Made by a program: the position numbers and the translations under genes
Assembly: GCA_018223435.1 (NCBI GenBank)
Contig: JAGTTO010000001.1
Span: forward strand, 2,294,001 to 2,358,000
Length of the DNA stretch: 64,000 nt
Direction: 5' to 3'
DNA from: Lachnospiraceae bacterium Marseille-Q4251
Lineage (GTDB): Bacteria > Bacillota > Clostridia > Lachnospirales > Lachnospiraceae
Notes under the pieces: generated by a model
What the model saw: only the letters and a program-made list of their open reading frames with translations
The model's database searches: none
Told to the model about the DNA's origin: nothing
In this document: positions 61,534 to 64,000 of the stretch, in pieces
Layout of the letters: the number at the start of each line of letters is the position of its first letter
Position numbering within the stretch: position 1 is the first letter of the stretch

Positions 61534-62096
61534 TAAAGGAAAACCGCCCGGCACACCAGACAGAGCAGGAGAACTCCGTCGATGGAGCAGAGGACTTTTT
61601 CGCTACGGACCCCGTTCCAGTAGCCGAAGGAGAAACCACCCACAGCAGCGAGGAAACCTAAGGACACCACCCAGAAGAAAGACAGGATGGAACTGTAGTA
61701 ATACATGGTCATGCCGAGGAGCAGGGCTTCCGCGCTGGTCCGGAAGGAGAGCGCAGCACACTGCTTCAGACTTAAGGGAGAGGATTTCCGCTCATCCGGA
61801 AAGTCTGTTTTCCGCAGCCGTGCGAAAAGCTTGTAACCGATCCAGATCAGGAGAATCACATAAACCGTTTTGTAGATGCGCTCCAGGGCGGCAATGTGAA
61901 GATACTGCTTGATCCACCAGGTCAGGAGGATTCCGCAGGTCTGCATACAGATCTGGACGCCCAGAAAAATTGCTCCCAGGGCGAAGATTTTTTTCTTTCT
62001 GAGACTGCCCTGAGTGGCCCCGGTTTCCATCATGACGACGAAAATATGAAGAGCGATTCCCACACCCACGAGAACGCTCCATATAATAACTGACAA
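61533..62096 (-). CDS. MntP-like six-helix membrane protein
   Basis: 187-residue membrane protein with two similar three-helix halves, the layout of MntP (YebN) manganese exporters. The first half has VLVGVGIALHIFVVMMETGA, where MntP has an Asp in place of the His. The second has ALSFRTSAEALLLGMTMYYY, with Glu where MntP has Asp. These changes in the metal site make manganese transport uncertain. I place the start at TTG 62096, eight bases after AGGAGG; GTG 62105 overlaps that site. Confidence 0.6.
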   Translation of the reverse strand: MSVIIWSVLVGVGIALHIFVVMMETGATQGSLRKKKIFALGAIFLGVQICMQTCGILLTWWIKQYLHIAALERIYKTVYVILLIWIGYKLFARLRKTDFPDERKSSPLSLKQCAALSFRTSAEALLLGMTMYYYSSILSFFWVVSLGFLAAVGGFSFGYWNGVRSEKVLCSIDGVLLLCLVCRAVFL

Positions 62097-62190
62097 AAAC
62101 AGCACCTCCTAATGATTTGTGTTATTTTTCTTTATTATGAACGATAAAGAAAAACAGGGACAGCATTAAAACAGGGAAAATGTCGTGAGG

Positions 62191-62218
62191 CTATGACAAA
62201 ATGAAGAAAATGTCATAG
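62191..62218 (-). promoter_or_regulatory. Inverted repeat upstream of the MntP-like gene
   Basis: CTATGACA and TGTCATAG are spaced by 12 bases. It lies between the MntP-like and TetR genes, in a 198-base gap that otherwise looks like promoter DNA, and may be an operator for the adjacent regulator. Confidence 0.45.
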
Positions 62219-62303
62219 GGACAGATGACAAAGCCTAAAAAGTGAAACTTTTCTTTTTTTCAATCTTTTGTAAAATAAAACTGCATGAGGAAACAAATGG
62301 TTT

Positions 62304-62858
62304 TTACCTGGAGAGAAGATCGCCCAGAGAATTGGAAACGAGCAGTTCGTAAATTTCCATGATCTGATCCACGGGAATTTCCGGTGATTCGATCAGCCAT
62401 TTGGTAAGTACAAAAAGAAAAATATTAATATAATATTCGGTGATATTTTCCGCAGTCAGAAACGGATGCTTCGGTTTTGGAACCTTTTCTTCGATAATGG
62501 GAAGAAGAAAATCGTGCATGCTTCCTGCCAGGATATCCCGGAAGGAGTTCTGGGAAGAGCGCATGATCTCCCGCCGGTAAAATTCAGAGTCTTTCTGGAT
62601 GGTGACGATCATAAAATGAAAAGCCTCCTTTACCAGGCCGCTCTGAAGAAACGGCCGCATGGGCTCCAGAACTTCATGAGTAAAAATATATTCGACAACT
62701 TCGTACTTATCCTGAAAATAATTATAAAAAGTAGGGCGCATCAGTCCCACTTCGTCGGTGATTTCCTTAATGCGGATCCTGTCTAGGTTCTTCGTCTTCA
62801 GGAGATTTTTCAATCCCTCACAGATCAGGCGGGCAGTGGTTTCATTGTTGGATAACAT
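62304..62858 (-). CDS. TetR/AcrR-family regulator
   Basis: 184-residue repressor. The N-terminal helix-turn-helix reads IRIKEITDEVGLMRPTFYNYFQDKYEVVEYIF, a textbook TetR DNA-binding domain. The C-terminal part is helical, with YINIFLFVLTKWLIESPEIPVDQIMEIYELL typical of the TetR_C_7-like group of Clostridia. GGGAGGT precedes ATG 62858. It is divergent from the radical SAM gene and codirectional with the MntP-like gene. Either could be its target. Confidence 0.9.
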   Translation of the reverse strand: MLSNNETTARLICEGLKNLLKTKNLDRIRIKEITDEVGLMRPTFYNYFQDKYEVVEYIFTHEVLEPMRPFLQSGLVKEAFHFMIVTIQKDSEFYRREIMRSSQNSFRDILAGSMHDFLLPIIEEKVPKPKHPFLTAENITEYYINIFLFVLTKWLIESPEIPVDQIMEIYELLVSNSLGDLLSR

Positions 62859-62979
62859 AAGACCTCCCTTACAGAAATAGAGATAACAGAAGTCAGTAGT
62901 TACCAGTTTAGCATGTTTTTGTTGAAATGCAAACAGGGAGTTTTAAAGATATATTATGTTTTCCATCAAAAAACGATAT

Positions 62980-63007
62980 TTGACATATGAGAGCTTTTTT
63001 ATATGAT
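62980..63007 (+). promoter_or_regulatory. Promoter of the radical SAM gene
   Basis: TTGACA (62980-62985), a 16-bp spacer and TATGAT (63002-63007). A small GCGGA/TCCGC hairpin lies at 63030-63046 in the leader. The remaining gap 62859-62979 holds the TetR promoter region and no gene. Confidence 0.75.
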
Positions 63008-63070
63008 AAAATATATTGAAAAAAATAATCGCGGAGCTTTTTCCGCAGTTTTCAGGAGGTTGAAAAGAGA

Positions 63071-64000
63071 ATGAAAGTCATTGATGCTGTAAAGAATACT
63101 GCTTTTACTGCTGCGATCAATTCAGGGTTGAAGTATCTGGAAAAAGATCCGGAGGTCAATATACCGAAACTGATGAGTCTGGTAGACAAGGCTGCTCCGG
63201 AGGGCTGGTACGAAGGTGCCAGAAATATGATCCGTAATGCCATCGAAGAAAAAGGAAACTGGTACGATCTGATCATGAAGATCTATCAGCTGGATCCCGG
63301 CGTGAGAAAAAACTTCTTCCAGAACTTTATCGTAAACGCATCCTTAAAGGGTTCCGCCATCCATCAGGATATCATGGCAAAAGAGGACTGCAACGTTCCC
63401 TGGGCTATCCTTCTCGACCCGACTTCTGCCTGTAATCTGCACTGTACCGGCTGCTGGGCTGCTGAGTACGGTCACAAACTGAACCTGGATCTGGACACCA
63501 TCGATAACATAGTAAAACAGGGTAAAAAGCTCGGTATCTACATGTACATCTACACTGGCGGAGAACCCCTGGTTCGCAAAAAAGATTTGATTACTCTCTG
63601 TGAGCGTCATCCGGACTGTGAGTTCCTTTCCTTCACCAATGGTACTCTGATCGACGAAGCGTTCTGTGAGGAGCTGCTTCGCGTGAAGAACTTCGTTCCG
63701 GCTATCAGCCTGGAAGGCTTTGAGACCGCCAACGACGGCCGCCGCGGTGAGGGTGTATATGGCAAAGTAAAACATGCCATGAAGCTTCTGAAAGATCACA
63801 AGCTGCCCTTTGGTATTTCCACCTGCTACACCAGCGCAAACTATCAGGATATCACCAGCGAGGAGTTCTTCGATATGATGATCGAGGACGGCGCTCTGTT
63901 CGCATGGTTCTTCCACTATATGCCCGTTGGAAACGATGCTGTTCCCGAGTTGATGCCGAACCCGGATCAGCGTGAGACCGTTTACCGCCGGATCAGAGAG
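63071..64000 (+). CDS. Radical SAM protein (cut by the window end)
   Basis: The first 310 residues of a radical SAM enzyme. An N-terminal helical region of about 105 residues (AAINSGLKYLEKDPEVNIPK, MIRNAIEEKG) precedes the cluster motif C121-N-L-H-C125-T-G-C128. Then come YIYTGGEPLVRK, the SAM-binding GGE, and SLEGFETANDGRRGEGVYGKV. The start is ATG 63071 behind AGGAGG. No partner peptide or carrier is visible before the edge. The reaction is unknown. It is divergent from the TetR gene, suggesting regulation by it. Confidence 0.9.
   Translation, partial: MKVIDAVKNTAFTAAINSGLKYLEKDPEVNIPKLMSLVDKAAPEGWYEGARNMIRNAIEEKGNWYDLIMKIYQLDPGVRKNFFQNFIVNASLKGSAIHQDIMAKEDCNVPWAILLDPTSACNLHCTGCWAAEYGHKLNLDLDTIDNIVKQGKKLGIYMYIYTGGEPLVRKKDLITLCERHPDCEFLSFTNGTLIDEAFCEELLRVKNFVPAISLEGFETANDGRRGEGVYGKVKHAMKLLKDHKLPFGISTCYTSANYQDITSEEFFDMMIEDGALFAWFFHYMPVGNDAVPELMPNPDQRETVYRRIRE

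Overview
The window (about 50% G+C) looks like a chromosomal stretch of a strictly anaerobic, probably spore-forming member of the Lachnospiraceae (Clostridia). The basis is the gene content: FeoA-FeoA-FeoB with a Cys-rich FeoB partner, a Bmp-type nucleoside importer, YjjI/YjjW glycyl-radical proteins, SpmA, a class M sirtuin with a Zn-type macrodomain gene, a Na+-type two-carboxylate ATP synthase c subunit, a DUF4091 protein, an HTH/AlbA_2 ATPase and strong AGGAGG ribosome sites. There are no rRNA, tRNA, phage or complete insertion-sequence genes, and no CRISPR array. This assignment is inference, since no marker gene is present.

Layout. 1-1.1 kb: the 3' end of a FecCD/FecE metal-chelate importer. 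1.4-2.7 kb: a small CGGC-domain protein, then about 1 kb of degraded sequence with a MATE-transporter remnant. 2.8-8.2 kb: an oligopeptide/nickel-type ABC operon with a fused double ATPase. 8.2-9.0 kb: a non-coding 64-bp repeat array. 8.9-12.7 kb: the ferrous-iron operon feoA-feoA-feoB-(Cys-rich protein)-fur-like, with a palindromic operator on its promoter. 12.9-23.3 kb: uridine kinase and a nucleoside uptake and salvage cluster (Bmp binding protein, yjjI, yjjW, ATPase, two permeases, adenosine deaminase, a membrane protein, purine nucleoside phosphorylase). 23.5-23.9 kb: a convergent type I toxin-antitoxin locus. 24-30.4 kb: GNAT, a hydrolase pair, a two-component system with an ABC exporter, and spmA. 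30.5-32.2 kb: an A+T-rich DUF3800 gene, a small stable RNA and a LUD-domain protein. 32.3-38.4 kb: a cobalamin-riboswitch operon with an exported CbiK-type chelatase, a secreted two-domain protein and a BtuFCD-type importer. 38.5-44.2 kb: a GH123-like protein, an HTH ATPase, a class M sirtuin and several broken genes. 44.3-51.9 kb: a complete F-type ATP synthase operon on the minus strand. 52.4-61.5 kb: an M42 peptidase, a second Dpp/Opp importer and an FAD/ferredoxin fusion enzyme. 61.5-64 kb: an MntP-like protein, a TetR regulator and a radical SAM gene cut by the window end.

How the genes work together. Two peptide-type importers, one beside an aminopeptidase, and a nucleoside importer joined to deaminase, phosphorylase and kinase point to a scavenger of peptides and nucleosides. 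Three metal or tetrapyrrole systems (FecCD, Feo and the B12-regulated CbiK cluster) point to strong pressure for iron and corrinoids.

Most notable for follow-up: (i) the riboswitch-controlled exported chelatase system; (ii) a family of at least six structured intergenic repeats, three of them inside the atp operon; (iii) the Fst/par-like toxin-antitoxin locus; (iv) YjjI/YjjW embedded between a nucleoside-binding protein and its transporter; (v) a Cys-rich, His-free Fur homologue; and (vi) a four-copy 64-bp tandem array with an inverted fifth copy.
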